Source of the DNA: Thermothielavioides terrestris NRRL 8126
Taxonomy: Eukaryota; Ascomycota; Sordariomycetes; Sordariales; Chaetomiaceae
NCBI RefSeq assembly: GCF_000226115.1
Contig: NC_016457.1
Span: forward strand, 9,052,001 to 9,116,000
Reading direction: 5' to 3'
Length of the DNA stretch: 64,000 nucleotides
The translations under genes and the position numbers were made by a program. Positions 1 to 10,388 of this stretch are shown here, one piece after another (within the stretch, counting starts at the first letter, position 1; the number at the start of each line of letters is the position of its first letter). Under the pieces are notes generated by a model. It ran no database searches. It saw only the letters and a program-made list of their open reading frames with translations, and was not told where the DNA came from.

Positions 1-55
1 TGGCCGTATCGCTGTTGTGACAACCTGCTAACCGCTGCCTCGTCAACCGCTGCAG

Positions 56-2973
56 GCCTCATGATGCCGAAGAGGTTTACGTGACTGGCACCTTCGACAA
101 TTGGACCAAAAGCTACGAGCTCGACAAGGTTGGCCAGGTGTTCCAGAAGACCGTGACATTCCCGGAATCGTCCGGCAAGATATACTACAAGGTTGGTGCA
201 GTGTCTCATTTCGCCCTTTCGCGGGGTATTCCAAGTACTTGCAAGGAGGGGCGCAACACATCCCAGACGAGCGGCAAGCAAACCAGGGCCCGGGAGCGAG
301 AGAGTGCTGGGATTGAAGCAGCGGTGAGCTCGGTGAAGATAAGAGCGCGGACAGTGCCCCTCAGGAACGCGACGCTACTCCACCAGATCTCATCCTGCGC
401 TGTCCCACCATATTCCCACCCAAGGCTGGGCACCACAAACCCTGGCAGCACAAGGCGCGCGTTGCCAGCGGCAATGCGTGAGAGGCCAATGGCTCGTACA
501 AGTGTTGTCTTGATTGCGTTCTCGAGACACAAAGTGCAACTGTGTGTCTGCAATCCCGTTGGGTTTGCCAGTGACGCATCGCAACAACATCGCAGCAACC
601 GCGGCGAGGAGGACGAGCAGGGGCAGGCCGGCGATTGACGCGAAGCTAGCAGCTGCTGTGTGGGGACCCCTGAACATGAGCACCCCTGGAGGTGCGAAAA
701 CAAGTCACCTGGCCCGCCCATGACGGCTCAAGCTCAAACCCACCCAAGGCCACCACGCGCCCCTCATTTGGCGTCCGCGCCCCTCCCACTCGAGCTGGAC
801 CGTGCTTCGACTGCTGCGCTGATGTGACCTCATTTGAACACTGATCCGTCTTGTCTTCCGGTTATTCGGTCGCTGACATACTTTGCCTTCGCAGTTCGTT
901 GTCGACGGCAACTGGACCACTGACCCCGCTGCGCCGCAAGAAAAGGACCAGGACGGCAACGAGAACAACGTCCTACTACCCGAACAAATGGAGAAGCTCG
1001 AAGAAGCCTCCCAGGCGGCGGCCATCAACAACCTTGTCCCGGAGTCCACCACGGCCCAATTGGCCGGCGCAGTCCCTCTGGAGGACAACAAAGAGCACCA
1101 AAAGGAGGAGACGCAGGATGGAAAGGAGCACGCGGGGCAAGAAGCTACCTCCGGCGCGGCCATTCTCAGCTCCGCCGCCCCCGACTCGACCACGGCTCAA
1201 TTGGCTGCTGCCGTGCCCCTGGAGGAGAGGAAGGGCGATGCCCCTGCCCCGGGCGGCTATCCTGAGACGCCAGCGACCGAGCTCGACAAGGAGGTGAAGG
1301 TCGAGCCGCTTCCCGCTGCCGAGGGTGCGGTCAACCCAGTCAAGCTCGCGCCTGGCGAAGAGGTCATCAAAGACATCAATGCCGGCGCTGTCGACAGCCA
1401 TGTCACTCTTGACAAGGAGTCGTACGAAAAGAGCGACCGCATCCCCGGCGTCGAAACAACGCTTCCCGTCGTTGGTGCCAATGATGTCACCATCAACACT
1501 GTCGTGCCCGAAGCGACCACTGCCGCACTCGCCGGCCAGGTTCCCTTGGAGGAGGCGAAGGTGCCCGAGATCGTCAGGCAGAGCCAGCTGGAGGCCAATG
1601 TTGAGCCAGAGGCAAGCGCTATCAGCGAGGAGGTGAAGGAGAAAGCTGCCGTCGAGCAGGAGCTCCTGGAGAAGGTGCCCGAAGCCCCCTCAACATCTGA
1701 GGGGACTGCTGGCCAGGACGCCGAGAAGTCAGGGACCGACCAGACGGGGGCCGAAAAGGTGCTTGCTGCGGCTACTTCGGCCGGCGAGGTGGCATTGGGT
1801 GCTGCGATCGTAGCCGGCAGTGCTGCCGCGGATGCGGCAATCAAGGCCAGCGATGCTGCCACCGGGGCTGTAACCAAGGCGGGCGAGGCTGCGGCGGATC
1901 TCACGGCCAAGGCGGGCGAGACTGCGGCGGATCTCACAGCAAAGGCTACAACTGCCGCCTCCGATGCGGCAACCCACCTGTCCGAGGCTGTCAAGGGAGT
2001 CACGCCGGGCATGCACGACATCACCAAAGAGGAAACGCAGGCCGCCGCTGTCGAAAGCGTGAGCTCAGAAGTTCCGGCTGAGGTCAAGGAATCCATGAAG
2101 GAGGCCGGCGCGAGCCCGGAAGCCGCTGCTAACACGGCTGCTGTCGAGGAGAAACAGGAATACGAGGCCGAGCTTCTGGAGAAAGTGAAGCCTGCAGCGG
2201 CGGTTGGCGAATCGTCCACCGAGGATGCGGAACAGACCAAGGCCGCCGAGGAGAGCAAACCTGGCGAGGAGACGAAGCAGGCTGAGACTTTTCCCAAGCC
2301 TATCGAGGAACCGGCACCTGCCGAGGCGCCTCAAGCCGAGACAACACCTAAGCCAGTGGAGGAGGGGAAGGCCCAGACCGTAGAGCCGCCTGAGCCTGTG
2401 GTTGCCGTCAAGACCGTGGACGAGGCCAAGCCTGCGGAGGCGGCGGCTCCCGCTGAGGAGGCGAAACCTACCGAGGAGGTCAAGGCCGCGGAGGAGACTA
2501 AGCCTGCGGAGGAGACCAAGCCGGCGGAGGAGATCAAGCCGGCGGAGGAGACTAAGCCTGCGGAGGAGACCAAGCCGGCGGAGGAGACCAAGCCGGCGGA
2601 GGAGACCAAGCCGGCGGAGGAGACCAAGCCGGCGGAGGAGACCAAGCCGGCGGAGGAGACCAAGCCGGCGGAGGAAACCAAGCCTGCGGAGGAGGCCAAG
2701 CCTGTGGAGGAAACCAAACCTGCGGAGGAGACCAAGGCGGCTGAGGAGCCTCAGCCTGTCGTCGAGCATCCCGAGTCGACTGAGCAAACCGCATCGGCAG
2801 AAGCTGCTAAGGCAGTCGAAACGCAACCGGCCACTAACGGTGCCGCCGCGGGCACCGCCGTGGCGCCTACGAGCACGGACAAAGCAGCCGTCGATGGGCC
2901 GGCCGCCTCCGAAAAGAAGAAGAAACACCGGATTAGCGGCTTCTTCAGCAAGCTGAAGAACAGGTTCGCCTAA
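56..2973 (+). CDS. Glycogen-binding (AMPK1-CBM/CBM48) domain protein with long repeat-rich tail, 5' partial
   Basis: Exons are 56-191 and 895-2973. The first exon starts at a 3' splice site (acceptor AG at 54-55), so the initiator exon lies outside the window. The first ~75 residues form an AMPK-type glycogen-binding domain: VYVTGTFDNW, then KIYYK joined across the intron to FVVDGNWTTDP, the usual order in Crp1/Mdg1-like fungal proteins. The rest (~650 residues) is hydrophilic and low complexity. It has three copies of a P[ED][SA]TTAxLAxxVPLE motif (nt ~1036-1092, ~1177-1230, ~1507-1551), an alanine-rich LEA-like stretch (nt ~1760-2000), a KPAEET hexapeptide array and a basic end (KKKKHRISGFFSKLKNRF). 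In yeast the relatives Crp1 and Mdg1 are linked to cruciform DNA binding and pheromone signalling; the role here is inferred only from the domain. The 703-nt intron is unusually long for this window. Confidence 0.85.
192..894 (+). other. Long intron (703 nt) in the glycogen-binding protein gene
   Basis: Donor GTTGGT follows the KIYYK codons and acceptor TTCGCAG precedes FVVDGNW. Joining them restores the conserved domain in frame. The open frames inside are not supported by any recognisable domain. Confidence 0.75.
2476..2745 (+). repeat. In-frame 18-bp minisatellite encoding KPAEET hexapeptides
   Basis: About fourteen near-identical 18-bp units of the type GAGACCAAGCCGGCGGAG lie head to tail inside the coding frame and encode (KPAEET)n. 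A central block of units is almost identical at DNA level, which suggests recent expansion. Unit divergence (AEEI, VEET, AEEA) rises toward the edges. Confidence 0.9.
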
Positions 2974-4087
2974 GCTAGGATGTTCTATCCTTAGGCGCCT
3001 GTTGTGTATTAGTACGTCGGAAAGTTGGCTTCTCCCATTTAGCGGCACGATGAAGCGCACGGGATGGAGTCTGATGAAGGATGATGATGTTTTGCCGTCA
3101 CGTTGTCTTGTCACCCCTTATGCTGGGAGGCTTGCCTACGGTTCATTTCAACTCGGTCACTTATTTGTTGGGAGGCAGAATTTGGTTGTGGGGAGGTGCG
3201 AGTCGTTGCGAAATCCAGCCCCCATCATCACAGTTTGCGTTTTTCCGTATAGGGGCTTTGTTTATTGTCAGTGTTTTGCTGGCTTCAGTTCCTATTCGCG
3301 GAGTCTAATAATCCATACGCTCTCGCTAAGTTGGGTTGTTTTGGACGCGCTCATAGGGTGAGGTTAATTGACCAAGATCACGTTGATGTTTTGTGTCTGG
3401 GTTGCAATAGCTGGCTCGAAGACTTGGATGGAGCTATCTGACCTACTTCAGTCGGGATACATGTGAAGCATTCACTTCAATTTGGGTCACGAAGAGCTCG
3501 TTCGCCGGCGTGGCGAGCTCCGTCGCTCTCCGTGGCGGGCATGTTCTTAAAACTCGGGTGTTTTGGGGGTCGGTGCTACCGTGCACGTTTGCTAACTTAG
3601 CAGCCACTGAGTCAGCTGATCAAATGCATGACGGACTTGCTCCGCCAGTGGTGCGCTCCATGCCGGTTCCGTGTTAGTTATAACTATCGGCATTTGCCCC
3701 GCGACTCCGTGACTCTTCCTCCTTCATCCGCCCAACCTCCGTGGGGTCCAGACTGGGCCCCTCCCAACAACGCCATCTGCCCCTTACAGAATGAACGGCA
3801 ATCTCGACTGTTGAGGTGCGACGTTTCCTGCTTGCGCCCGTGAAATCGATTCGATTCGAGCTCGTGAAGAAGACAGCCGCCAACCTCCTGACGTTCGGGA
3901 AGCTTGGGAGGTAGGTGCCTGTTGACCCACCACCTTTATTGGTCGGTTCCAGTCATCTCGGCGAAGGATCGCAGTTGATGGCTTTTTACCACCAGCATTT
4001 GTCCAACGCCCAAAGCCTGCCCGTGCGGGTCACGGTACTTGCCAGCAACGTTGAATCGTCGCCGCCCTGCTCGACGATCCTCCCAAC
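2974..4087. other. Intergenic, 1.1 kb
   Basis: This holds the 3' end of the glycogen-binding protein gene and the upstream region of the RING-finger gene. No coding signal, RNA gene or repeat was recognised. Confidence 0.6.
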
Positions 4088-6061
4088 ATGAGCTCGACAT
4101 CATCGGTCCCAAGCAAGGCCCCTTCGGCCCCCGCGCCTGCGAACCACCCGCCAGCAGCCCCTGCAGTGTCGAACATCAGTTTTGACACGAATCGCCGTCA
4201 GACTCAAGGCCCATTGCACGTTCAGGCAACGCCGAGGAAAGGCCAGGGTTTGAGGAAGCAGCACCGCAACCAGAGGCGAGCAGGGACTCCGGGCCACATT
4301 GACGAGGAAGACGCGATGGCGGAGATCCGGGCCTTGCGGAATGCCTCGAGCAGGCGGGGCCAGATGTCCATCACTCACTTGATGAGCTACGCCCTGCCAC
4401 CGCGCCCTCAGGAAAGCTATCATGCGCCGTATTCGCGCTCCTACCGGCGCAACCCTTCTTGGGGCGTTGGCTCCGGATACCACGCAGCCGACAAGGCGCG
4501 GTACATCCATGCGAACTATCGCTTCGTCGTGAACCCCAACGGTAGTTACGCGGCGCAGGCGGCCGACGCCGACGAACATATTGACTGGGGTGACGTTCTC
4601 CAGGTCATCGCCTCAGCCGAGTCCCAGCAGACGTCGTGCCCCATCTGCCTCTCCGAACCGGTTGCACCGCGCATGGCCAAGTGCGGGCACATTTTTTGCC
4701 TACCATGCCTGATACGCTTCATGAACTCGAGCGCTATCGATCAGCCGGAGAAAAAGCAGAATCGGTGGAGAAAGTGCCCCATCTGCGAGGACTCCGTGTA
4801 CCTCTCGGACGTGCGGCCGGTGCGGTTCTATGCCGGACAGGAGTGCCCGCTACCTCGCAAGGGCGACGACGTGATCCTTCGCCTTATGGTGCGGAGCGCA
4901 AAGAGCACGCTGGCGTTGCCCAAGGAGGGCGCGACCGAGGTGTTACAATCCGGAGAGGATGTCCCTTGGCACTATGCGGCGAATGTCTTGGACTATGCTA
5001 GGATCATGAGGGGCACCAGCGATTACATGATGGAGCAATTCGACCGCGAGATTGAAGAGCTCCTGAAGCAAGAGAAGGAGGACGAGCTACTCTACAACGA
5101 GGACAACGAGTGGACGCAGAAAGCCATCAAGGCCATCAGAACGGCAAAGGAGAAAGCGGCTGAGCTGGGGAAGACAGAGACGGCCGCTTCGGACCCTCTG
5201 CCCGAACCGAGCCTGACAAAACAGTCCGGGCAGGACTTCTACTATTTTTACACCTCCCCGCCACATCTCTACCTCTCGCCGCTCGATATCCGGATCCTCA
5301 AGACCAAGTATGGCTCGTTCTCCGCCTTCCCGTCCACGCTGCTGCCCAGGGTCGAGCACATCTCAACTGGTCATGTGGTTGACGACGGCCTGCGAAAGCG
5401 GGCGAAGTACCTCGGCCACCTACCGCGAGGCTGCCTGATCAGCTTCCTGGAATGCGACTGGACAGATATCGTCCCGCCCGAGATTCTGGCTACGTTTTCC
5501 GACGAGATTGAGCGCCGCCGCAGGCGCAATAAGGAGAAGGCGATCCAGGAAGAGCGTGAGCGGCTGCAGGCGGAACGGCTCGAGGCAGCGGCGATCCGCG
5601 ACGCAAGGAGGAATTTCGGTGCGATCGACGAGGAGGTGACCGTGCGGTTCGGCAATGCGGCCGGGCATGAACCGCCCGTCGATTTGAACGACTTCATACC
5701 GCTCGGAGCCGAAGGCACTACCCCGCCCAATCCAAGAGCGGGGTTTTCTTCCCTGTCGGATATGAGCACCAGCCCGACGGGCCGCAGAACGGTCTGGGGA
5801 ACACCCATGGTTGGCGGTCCGCCGGAGGCTCCCCCTCCTCGACCACATGTGGACGATGGATGGTTGAAGGACGCCGATGTCTTGGAAACGCTGGGAGCCA
5901 CCGACCTCGCCGTGCAACTCGAGGCGTTGGGCGTTGAATCTGAGGGTGCTAGCAGTTCAGCAGCGGCCGCGGCTGGGGGCAGTTCTGGCGCGGGCGGCAA
6001 GAAGAAGAAGAAGAAGCAGAAGATCACGCTGATGAGCACCGGTGGCCGGCGGGGTCTCTAG
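4088..6061 (+). CDS. mag2: RNF10/Mag2-type RING-finger E3 ubiquitin ligase
   Basis: A single uninterrupted frame of 657 residues. A C3HC4 RING lies at residues ~184-233: SCPICLSEPVAPRMAKCGH, then CLPC, and after an insert, CPICEDSVY. It is preceded by a basic, disordered N-terminus. A downstream block (YYFYTSPPHLYLSPLDIRIL, then LPRGCLISFLECDW) is characteristic of the RNF10/Mag2 family, followed by a charged coiled segment (residues ~475-510) and a lysine-rich end (GGKKKKKKQK). Family knowledge: yeast Mag2 and human RNF10 ubiquitylate 40S proteins (uS3, uS5) on stalled or defective ribosomes, which feeds small-subunit quality control. The start is the first ATG (CCCAACATGAGC) of the open frame. 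Family assignment is strong; the substrate is inferred. Confidence 0.85.
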   Translation: MSSTSSVPSKAPSAPAPANHPPAAPAVSNISFDTNRRQTQGPLHVQATPRKGQGLRKQHRNQRRAGTPGHIDEEDAMAEIRALRNASSRRGQMSITHLMSYALPPRPQESYHAPYSRSYRRNPSWGVGSGYHAADKARYIHANYRFVVNPNGSYAAQAADADEHIDWGDVLQVIASAESQQTSCPICLSEPVAPRMAKCGHIFCLPCLIRFMNSSAIDQPEKKQNRWRKCPICEDSVYLSDVRPVRFYAGQECPLPRKGDDVILRLMVRSAKSTLALPKEGATEVLQSGEDVPWHYAANVLDYARIMRGTSDYMMEQFDREIEELLKQEKEDELLYNEDNEWTQKAIKAIRTAKEKAAELGKTETAASDPLPEPSLTKQSGQDFYYFYTSPPHLYLSPLDIRILKTKYGSFSAFPSTLLPRVEHISTGHVVDDGLRKRAKYLGHLPRGCLISFLECDWTDIVPPEILATFSDEIERRRRRNKEKAIQEERERLQAERLEAAAIRDARRNFGAIDEEVTVRFGNAAGHEPPVDLNDFIPLGAEGTTPPNPRAGFSSLSDMSTSPTGRRTVWGTPMVGGPPEAPPPRPHVDDGWLKDADVLETLGATDLAVQLEALGVESEGASSSAAAAAGGSSGAGGKKKKKKQKITLMSTGGRRGL

Positions 6062-6793
6062 GGTGGCCCCTGAGCAGCAGAGGTGTTGTTGCTGCTTCTG
6101 AAAGCCAGAAGGCTGTTCGTGGAAGGCCTGAGGTGGAAGACGACTTGGTAGTTTCACTAGGGTTGCATGGGATGATGGCGCTTCGGCATGGAATTGGGAC
6201 TCGAATTTACACCAACATGGAGATAGCGTTTTGCGCGGGACTTACGGCTGATGCTCGGCCCACCTTGGGTGTCGCCAACAATTCTTCTTCTTCGGAACCC
6301 CGGCTACATGTGGCAACAATGGAATGTGCTCCCATTCTTACTACAAGCGCCAGTCAAAGTTGGTCGCTGTCGTTGGAGTCTCAGGTGGCTATTCACGGCC
6401 GCTGCTGTGTCAAGGGGTGAGCGCTGATCTCCTCTTTGTAGCCCGTGTCACTCCACACAGCACTCGCGGCGGCATGAAGTCATAGATCGGCCCAATTTTT
6501 ACCTAGGCAAGTGTTGATATCGGTTTTTCTCCATCTGGGAGATGGAGCAACTGCAAGTCCACAGCATGTGTGGGTTGTCCTCTCTCTGGAATTAGTGCAT
6601 GAAGAGCAGAGCGCGCCATGACATCACAATCATGATGTCATGGCATTTTCGACCAAGATCAAAACCCCCTATTTGAGATCGGAGCAAACACTTCCTTCAA
6701 GTTGAGAGTATCAGTGCAACTACTGCGTACGTAGCAAACCAGCCGTACATATACGGGTTCAGTTCCGCGCGTTTGCCTGTTTGATTCGCAAAG
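6062..6793. other. Intergenic, 0.7 kb
   Basis: Upstream region of the small hydrophilic protein gene. A short palindromic stretch with ATGACATC / GATGTCAT halves is present near 6618-6642 (CATGACATCACAATCATGATGTCATGG region). No gene is seen. Confidence 0.5.
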
Positions 6794-7486
6794 ATGTCCG
6801 GCAAGGCTCCGAGCGCTGGCACTAAGGTGAACCCCTTCCGCCTACATCCATCTGCATGGCCTCTCATTAACACGAGCTGTCGCTAGGTGACCACGGGTGA
6901 GAACATCCCGACGACCCGCGAAGCCCCAGGCAAAGTGGCCGAGGAGTCGCTGGCGGCCGAGTCAGCCCGCAAGGGCGGCGCGTTCGCCGCCAATCCCGGC
7001 CAGGAGCAGGCTCCCCAGAAGAGGCAACCACAGCCGCAATCCTCGCAGCAGCAGCAGAGCTCCCGCTCTGGCACCGAGGAGGGCGGCACGGCCGTCAACA
7101 AGACGACCTCGCTGAACCTCGAGAACCAGCAGACCGCCCGCGGCAGCGGCGGCAGCAGCAAGGGAGCAGCGCCGACCGAAGACCTCAGCCTCGAGAACCA
7201 GCAAGCCTACGGCGGCCCCGCGCCGTCCTACGTGCTCAACCAGCGCCACCGCGACCCCGCCGGCCCGCACGGCAAGAACCTGACCGAGGGCGGGTTCGAG
7301 GGCAGCGGCACCGCGGAGGGCCCGCTGCCGGAGCCGGGCAGCATCCAGGACCCGGCGAGGGTCGCGGCGCGGGATCTGAGGGCGGGCATGGCGGGCCGGG
7401 GCGGGGACGCCGGCCGCCCGCGGCAGACGGAAGGCGTCGAGGGGAAGAGCTGGTATACCCCTCTCGGAGGGGATGAGCCGGCTTAG
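6794..7486 (+). CDS. Small hydrophilic protein of unknown function
   Basis: Exons 6794-6826 and 6887-7486, a 60-nt intron with a CATTAAC branch region, 210 residues. The N-terminus runs MSGKAPSAGTK then VTTGENIPTTREAPGKVAEE. The protein is almost free of hydrophobic segments and is rich in G, P, E, Q, N and R. It contains two similar blocks (SLNLENQQTARG and DLSLENQQAYGG), then PSYVLNQRHRDPAGPHGKNL. There is no signal peptide, membrane segment or catalytic motif. The composition recalls stress- or desiccation-associated disordered proteins, but I recognise no named family and assign no function. The exon join relies on splice consensus and phase. Confidence 0.65.
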
Positions 7487-8019
7487 GTTGGGTGTTAGTT
7501 CCGTCGTGAGTTGAGGGGGGCTGCTCTGGGTGGAGGAAAGCGGTGGAAAAGAGAAATGTCACTATTTCCGAATCCTTGCCGGTATCTAGGTAGTGTATGA
7601 CTGCAAGATTAGCTGCCGACGGCGCGGACGCTGGACCGGGAGGTTGCGGGCGAGGATCACTTCGCATGTTGGGGCCTCTTCCGTCTTCCTGACACTGTCC
7701 AACCCTGCATCCACGACTCTTTGCTTGGCTTCCAGAAAGTTGATAAACAACATGACCCAGAATGGAACGATGTTGTTATTAGGTTCAGGTTTAACCCTTA
7801 GATTAGATAAATTAGGTATTAGGTCCAACTCAAAAATACCATACCGCTGCGTTGCCGGGCTAGCGTCCAACGTCCGGTGCTCTTGAAGATGTCTTTGATG
7901 GCGTTTCACGACAGCGGACAGGGTGCCGAGACAGGCGAGGTCCAAGCAGCTGCAAGCCATAGTTCTTTCTCCTAGAAAAGAGGGAACACCTCCGACGCAA
8001 AGCCCACGTCCACCCCTCT
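7487..8019. other. Convergent intergenic, 0.5 kb
   Basis: Lies between the 3' ends of the hydrophilic protein gene and the GPI-protein gene. An AT-richer patch with several TTAGG/TTAGA words sits at ~7778-7830. No gene is recognised. Confidence 0.5.
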
Positions 8020-8670
8020 TTAGAGCACAACAGCAACAGCACCGGCAACGGCAGCCAGGACGCTGCCCGCGTTGATGACCAGGTCGGCGGCGCTGTTGGT
8101 GTTGGCGGGTCCGCCGGCGCTGCTGGTCGAGGTGCTGCCGCCGGCGGCGGTCGGGCTGGCGTTCTGGTCTGCGCCGGTGGTCTGCGCCGGCGTCGACGCC
8201 GAGGTCTTGGCGGCGGCCGGGGTCGTCGTAGAAGCGAACTGGCTCGCGTAGCCGCAGAAGATGTCCCGCTGGCCGGCGACGTCCTCTGAGAAGGATGGTT
8301 AATATGGAGGGGAACTTGGACGGCGAGGATAGAGAGGATTGCCAGGATGTGGGAAGACTTACTCTCCCGGGGGTCGTTGGGGCAGTTGTTGAAGCAGCTG
8401 CGCGTCGAGTTGGTGAGTTGCCCGTTGATGCTACTGCGAGACGCCCTTTTGTTTGGAAGGGCGGGGGGAAGGGGATAGATTGACGGCGTACGTGATCATG
8501 TTCTGGTACTCGTTGCACTGACACACGTAGTCGGTGTTCTGGCAAGCAGCGAGCTTTGCCTTCTCGCTGGTGAGGCAGGCTTCGACGATGTAGTCGGCAG
8601 CGCAGGCACTCGAGGTCTGGGCCGCGGCGGACGAGGCCAGGACGGCAAGAGGGAACAGGAAGGCCTTCAT
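8020..8670 (-). CDS. Secreted cysteine-rich GPI-anchored protein
   Basis: Complement of exons 8492-8670, 8363-8433 and 8020-8285; 171 residues. The N-terminal signal peptide (MKAFLFPLAVLASSAAAQ) is followed by a cysteine-rich module with eight Cys (CAADYIVEACLTSEKAKLAAC, CQCNEYQNMI, CFNNCPNDPRE, IFCGYASQF). Then comes a Ser/Thr/Ala-rich linker and a hydrophobic C-terminus (AADLVINAGSVLAAVAGA), which fits a GPI-attachment signal. This is the layout of fungal cell-surface GPI proteins with a small Cys-rich head. The spacing differs from canonical CFEM, so I do not call it CFEM. Probable location is plasma membrane or cell wall; ligand and role are unknown. Both introns (58 and 77 nt) have good GT/AG ends and restore the conserved Cys pattern. 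Confidence 0.8.
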
Positions 8671-9049
8671 TTTGAACCTCGTGATGCGACGAACTCAGCG
8701 AGTGTGGGAGACAGGCGTGGGGTGAGCGAGCGACGGGAGGGATTTCAACTATTCCAGCTAAATATTAATATCTCGGAGCCCTGCAAGACAACACACACGC
8801 GGATGGCATAGGAATGGGGAGGTCTCACACAGCAACGGGGCCACAGCAACCAAGCGAGTGTGTTAGGCGGGAATCTGGAGCGAGAGACGCACAGTTCAAG
8901 AATGGGAGACCGAGATGGGAAATGAGAAGCAAGCTAGTTCGTGTACGGATACATAGTCGCGCGCCGAGGCAAGGACGTGGCCCGCGCCGTCGTGCGCCCG
9001 CTTGGGGAGACAGGGGCTCGTGGGCGGCCCAGATCTCGGAGTGGTAGAC

Positions 9050-9426
9050 GTTAAAGAGGTCCCGCCAAGACTAATTTCCAGCCCTGGTCTTACACCGTCA
9101 GTACGTAGCCACCATCGCCACGGGGTTTGCACTATCGCCACGGGTTAGCCACTGGTTAGTTCGCCGGGGGTGCGGGGGGCGGCGCCAGCCCCCCGCTGGT
9201 TAGGGTGAGGGTTATGGTTAGGGTGAGGGTCAAGGTTAGGGTGCGGGTTAACTTCGTTTTCTTTTTTTCAATTTCGTTGAGGTTTCGTGAAGTTATTGCG
9301 ACGAGTTTTTGCGAGTATTTGCGGTTTGTCTTCGTCGCTGATGCTCTAAGTCGTCGCGGCCCCACTTACCCCTTGGCGATGTGTAAAAGCCTGTAATTCT
9401 TAGTGTCTTGGCGGGACCTCTTTAAC
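9050..9426 (+). mobile_element. Non-autonomous terminal-inverted-repeat element (MITE-like), copy A
   Basis: The ends are inverted copies of GTTAAAGAGGTCCCGCCAAG, ~377 bp apart. The interior has no transposase-like frame. It contains a GC-rich palindromic block (~9166-9196), degenerate TTAGGG-like repeats (9199-9252) and a T-rich stretch (TTTTCTTTTTTTC). A second copy in opposite orientation is at 32103-32491. If the flanking TA dinucleotides are the target duplication, a Tc1/mariner-type mobiliser is plausible; the outer GTTA...TAAC symmetry leaves the exact end ambiguous. Confidence 0.8.
9199..9252 (+). repeat. Degenerate telomere-like TTAGGG tract inside element A
   Basis: Consecutive words GGTTAGGGTGAGGGTTATGG and GGTTAGGGTGAGGGTCAAGG, then GTTAGGGTGCGGG, follow a 6-bp rhythm around TTAGGG, the canonical telomere unit of filamentous ascomycetes. 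The copy at 32279-32332 carries the complementary strand. Confidence 0.75.
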
Positions 9427-10388
9427 GACGACCCTCGGAGTTGCATGGCCCACTCTCCACTCACATTCTCCGCTTGTTTACTCGTGCCGTTCGTCTTGTG
9501 AGCACACTACCTGTACCCGTCTGCAGGCTCGGATTTCTCCAAATTCAACACCAGCAACGAATGGCTCGGACGACTGCCCGTGCTACTTGACTGCATCGCC
9601 TGCATCGCGTTCTGCGGGGCGGGAATGGCCAACCTCCGATTGGAGACCGTCCACGAGCTTTGCGTGGGTTGGCGGCTGTCCGACTGCTTTGAACCACCGC
9701 AGGCCTGTTCATGTTGGTGATGGCTTCATTGGACAAACCCGTAAAAAAAACAAAATGCGGTCTCTCGCTTGGACCATTCGGTCGGAGCACAGCGGCACCT
9801 GATTCGCCAACTGGTTGGCGAGTGGACAGGCCGCTCCTCCCTTACCAACGCAGCCCTTGAATGCCAAGCCCCCAGTTAACATCAATTACACAACACTACG
9901 GAAGAGTTACTCCGATATTTGTTCCCTTCATCGCCCATCATCGCCGACCTTCAAGTTCTGTGCGTGATTCAAGCTCTCGATATGCTCAACATCCCAGGAA
10001 GTGAACAAGCAAAGCAGTAGCAGCTCGAAGCCAGCAACACCAGATTGCAAAACTACTCGTACGTGAACTCGTCGGCATTGACAGGACCCGCAACGCGATT
10101 CGAGACAGACACGACTCTAGTGTAGAGCTCGACACGATCGCCGGGCGCACCTCGCTCAACGGGACTCCCCACCCAGGGCCTGATGCCCGTGTCAAGGGCT
10201 GTCTTCGACCGTGATGTGGCCGGGCAGCAGGCAAAATGACCAAGTAGCATGGATCAACCAAGTCCAGAACACCAGCTACCGAGCCCTTGGGGTGCATCAG
10301 AGCGGCTCTGTTGGAACTGCATGAAAGCCACATGTGTCAAGGCGATCCGGAAGATACCGTGATTTAGTGAAACATCGCTGCTGTTCCG

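Larger units (their letters stand above)
8671..10388. other. Intergenic, 1.7 kb, with a mobile-element copy
   Basis: 5' of the GPI-protein gene and 3' of the proton-channel gene. It contains the inverted-repeat element at 9050-9426. Nothing else recognisable is seen at 9430-10388. Confidence 0.6.

Noticed and set aside
2065..3114. Minus-strand 349-codon frame rich in LRRLGL repeats
   Set aside because: Antisense shadow of the KPAEET repeat array.
8020..8670. CFEM effector assignment for the GPI protein
   Set aside because: It has eight Cys, but spacing and the expected Asp/heme-binding context of CFEM are not met by eye.
9156..9396. Frames encoding TLTLTL and VRVKVRV repeats
   Set aside because: They are translations of the telomere-like tract inside the mobile element, present in both copies as a by-product; not genes.
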